This document shows positions 4,897-6,280 of a stretch of 6,280 nucleotides of DNA, piece after piece; position 1 is the first letter of the stretch; every line of letters begins with the position of its first letter. The translations under genes and the position numbers were made by a program. The notes under the pieces are model-generated. The model saw only the letters and a program-made list of their open reading frames with translations. It did no database searches and was not told the origin of the DNA. Source of the stretch: Chloroflexota bacterium (GTDB lineage Bacteria; Chloroflexota; Limnocylindria; QHBO01); assembly GCA_019348395.1 (NCBI GenBank), contig JAHWJN010000080.1, positions 1 through 6,280 on the forward strand, given 5' to 3'.

Positions 4897-5676
4897 GTGA
4901 CCGTCCTCGCCGCCTCCGGCCGCGTCTGGCAGCGCAACTGGCTCGTCTATCGGCGCCTCTGGCACCGCAGCCTGGCCTTCGGATTCCTGCAGCCGTTCTT
5001 CTTCCTGACCGCCATGGGCATCGGGATCGGCACACTGCTCAGCGCCGACGCGCTGGATGCCTTCGGGGGCTTCCCCTACATCGACTGGCTCGGCCCCGGC
5101 CTGCTGGCGGCCATGGCGATGCAGACGTCGACCTTCGAATCCACCTACCCGATCATGAACAAGATCATGTGGGGGCGGAACTACGAGGCGATGCTCTCGA
5201 CGCCTCTCGGCACGCGCAGCCTCGTCATCGGTGAGCTGTTCTGGGTGGCATTCCGGATCGGGACCCTGGCGACCGTCTTCCTCGTGGTCCTCACCGTCTT
5301 CGGCATCACCCGGACCCCTGCGGCCATCCTGGCGGTGCCGGTGGCGGCGCTCATCGGCATCGCCTTCAGCTCGTGCCTCATCGCGTTCACGGCGACGCAG
5401 CGCAACGACGTCGGGTTCAGCGCGCTCTTCCGGTTCGTGATCATGCCGCTGTTCCTGTTCAGCGGCACGTTCTTCCCGCTCTCGCGTCTGCCCGATGCGA
5501 TCGAGTGGATCGCCTGGCTCACGCCACTGTTCCACGGGGTGCAGCTCATCCGCGGGCTCGTGCTGGACGACCTCAACCTGGCAGGCGCCCCGATCCACCT
5601 GGGGTACCTGCTCGCCATGCTCGCCATCGGCGTGACGCTGGCCGACCGCAACCTGCACCGGCGGATGGCCGGGTGA
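4897..5676 (+). CDS. NodJ-like ABC-2 type transporter permease (first of two)
   Basis: Predicted 259 residues, the usual size for NodJ-type ABC-2 permeases. A short cytoplasmic N-terminus (RNWLVYRRLW, 13-22) is followed by about six membrane segments near 28-48, 62-80, 109-135, 143-165, 178-197 and 234-249. Family marks are GPGLLAAMAMQTSTFEST (66-83), NYEAMLSTPLG (95-105) and LFLFSGTFFPLSRLPD (185-200), the ABC-2 signature loop. It forms part of the membrane channel for the upstream ATPase. The GTG start lies 7 bp after the ATPase stop, and no strong Shine-Dalgarno site precedes it, so translation is probably coupled. Related to the next permease by tandem duplication and divergence. The exported substrate cannot be told from sequence. 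Confidence 0.93.
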   Translation: MTVLAASGRVWQRNWLVYRRLWHRSLAFGFLQPFFFLTAMGIGIGTLLSADALDAFGGFPYIDWLGPGLLAAMAMQTSTFESTYPIMNKIMWGRNYEAMLSTPLGTRSLVIGELFWVAFRIGTLATVFLVVLTVFGITRTPAAILAVPVAALIGIAFSSCLIAFTATQRNDVGFSALFRFVIMPLFLFSGTFFPLSRLPDAIEWIAWLTPLFHGVQLIRGLVLDDLNLAGAPIHLGYLLAMLAIGVTLADRNLHRRMAG

Positions 5677-5680
5677 GCCG

Positions 5681-6280
5681 ATGACCACGCTGGCCCGCGC
5701 CGACGCACCGCGCTCGTCCCTCCCGGGTCCCCTCGCCACCGCCTGGGCGCGGGTCTGGCGTGCCCGCCGCCTGGTCGAGCGCAACATCCTGGTCTATCGC
5801 CACCAGTGGATGATCATCGTGTCCGGCGCCTTCGAGCCGGTGTTCTACCTGCTCGGCATCGGCCTCGGGCTGGGCGCGATCATCGAGACCGTCGAACTGC
5901 CCGACGGACGCGTCCTGAGCTACGCCGCGTTCGTCGCACCGGCCCTGGTCGCGTCGGCGGCGATGAACGGCGCGGTATTCGAGACGATCTTCAACGTCTT
6001 CTTCAAGCTGAACTACGCCAAGACGTACGACGGCGTCCTCGCCACGCCGATGGGCATCACCGAGATCGCCATCGGCGAGCTGCTGTGGGCCCTCATGCGC
6101 GCAACGCTGTACGCCGTCGTCATGTTCGTGCTCATGCTGGTCATGGGGCTCATCCTGTCGCCGCTGGGCGTGCTGATGATCCCGGCCGCACTGCTGGTCG
6201 CCGCCTCGTTCGCCGCCGCCGGCCTGGCCGGCACGTCCTACCTGCGCACGGTCAACGACTTCGACATCCCGCTCGGGCTC
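5681..6280 (+). CDS. NodJ-like ABC-2 type transporter permease (second of two, 3'-truncated by window edge)
   Basis: An open frame of exactly 200 codons runs from ATG 5681 to the window end without a stop; the family length suggests about 60-80 residues are missing. The N-terminus is about 20 residues longer than in the first permease. RNILVYRHQW (34-43), LLGIGLGLGAII (57-68), APALVASAAMNGAVFET (86-102), YDGVLATPMGITEIAIGELLW (116-136, in part) and the following hydrophobic segments (about 137-160 and 162-185) align with the first permease but with many substitutions, for example GPGLLAAMAMQTSTFES against APALVASAAMNGAVFET. The two are therefore paralogues likely to pair as a heterodimer with an ATPase dimer. 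The start is 4 bp after the preceding stop, and a GGTGA tract overlapping that stop may act as its ribosome-binding site. Confidence 0.92.
   Translation, partial: MTTLARADAPRSSLPGPLATAWARVWRARRLVERNILVYRHQWMIIVSGAFEPVFYLLGIGLGLGAIIETVELPDGRVLSYAAFVAPALVASAAMNGAVFETIFNVFFKLNYAKTYDGVLATPMGITEIAIGELLWALMRATLYAVVMFVLMLVMGLILSPLGVLMIPAALLVAASFAAAGLAGTSYLRTVNDFDIPLGL

Noticed and set aside
3891..4937. A 348-codon open frame on the minus strand, fully antisense to the ABC ATPase gene
   Set aside because: It mirrors the third-position GC bias of the ATPase gene, has low-complexity composition and no domain; the plus-strand frame carries every ABC motif.
4801..5787. A 328-codon minus-strand frame antisense to the first permease
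   Set aside because: Charged low-complexity translation that is the complement of membrane-segment codons; no supporting start signal.
3954..6280. Naming the exporter genes nodI and nodJ
   Set aside because: Similarity is at family level only; there are no nodulation or lipo-chitooligosaccharide genes in view and the two-permease layout differs.

Overview
This is a GC-rich window (roughly 70% GC by eye) with tightly packed genes, few purine-rich Shine-Dalgarno sites and at least two starts that look leaderless. It suggests a free-living high-GC bacterium. Protein style fits Chloroflexota (Limnocylindria-like soil or freshwater lineages) or Actinobacteriota; I cannot decide between them from sequence alone. 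I see no rRNA, tRNA, transposase, integrase or CRISPR.

Layout. (1) Positions 2-475, +: the 3' part of a UPF0173-type metallo-beta-lactamase-fold hydrolase. (2) 472-1392, -: an NDUFA9/NmrA-like atypical short-chain dehydrogenase, convergent with (1) and sharing the palindromic stop CTAG with it. (3) 1466-3040, +: a gamma-glutamyltransferase-family Ntn hydrolase without signal peptide, divergent from (2), with an extended -10 placed as for a leaderless mRNA. (4) 3037-3705, -: a DinB-like helical-bundle protein with a HicB-like N-terminus, convergent with (3) and again overlapping it at a shared CTAG. (5) 3706-3953: a 248-bp divergent control region with an AT-rich island. (6) 3954-4889, 4897-5676 and 5681 to the window end, +: a NodI-like ABC ATPase followed by two different NodJ-like ABC-2 permeases.

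Genes 1-4 look like separate housekeeping or accessory enzymes with no evident common pathway. Genes in (6) form one operon with 7-bp and 4-bp gaps and should assemble as a DrrAB/NodIJ-type exporter with a heteromeric membrane part; the substrate is unknown.

The most interesting stretch is the control region of the exporter. A perfect 7-bp inverted repeat (3850-3869) overlaps a possible promoter. Downstream are a Shine-Dalgarno-like tract, a 14-codon leader ORF whose start lies in a potential stem, and an ATGA overlap with the ATPase start. This is a coherent model for repressor plus translational control, but every part of it is inference. I do not see a clearly new biological system here.
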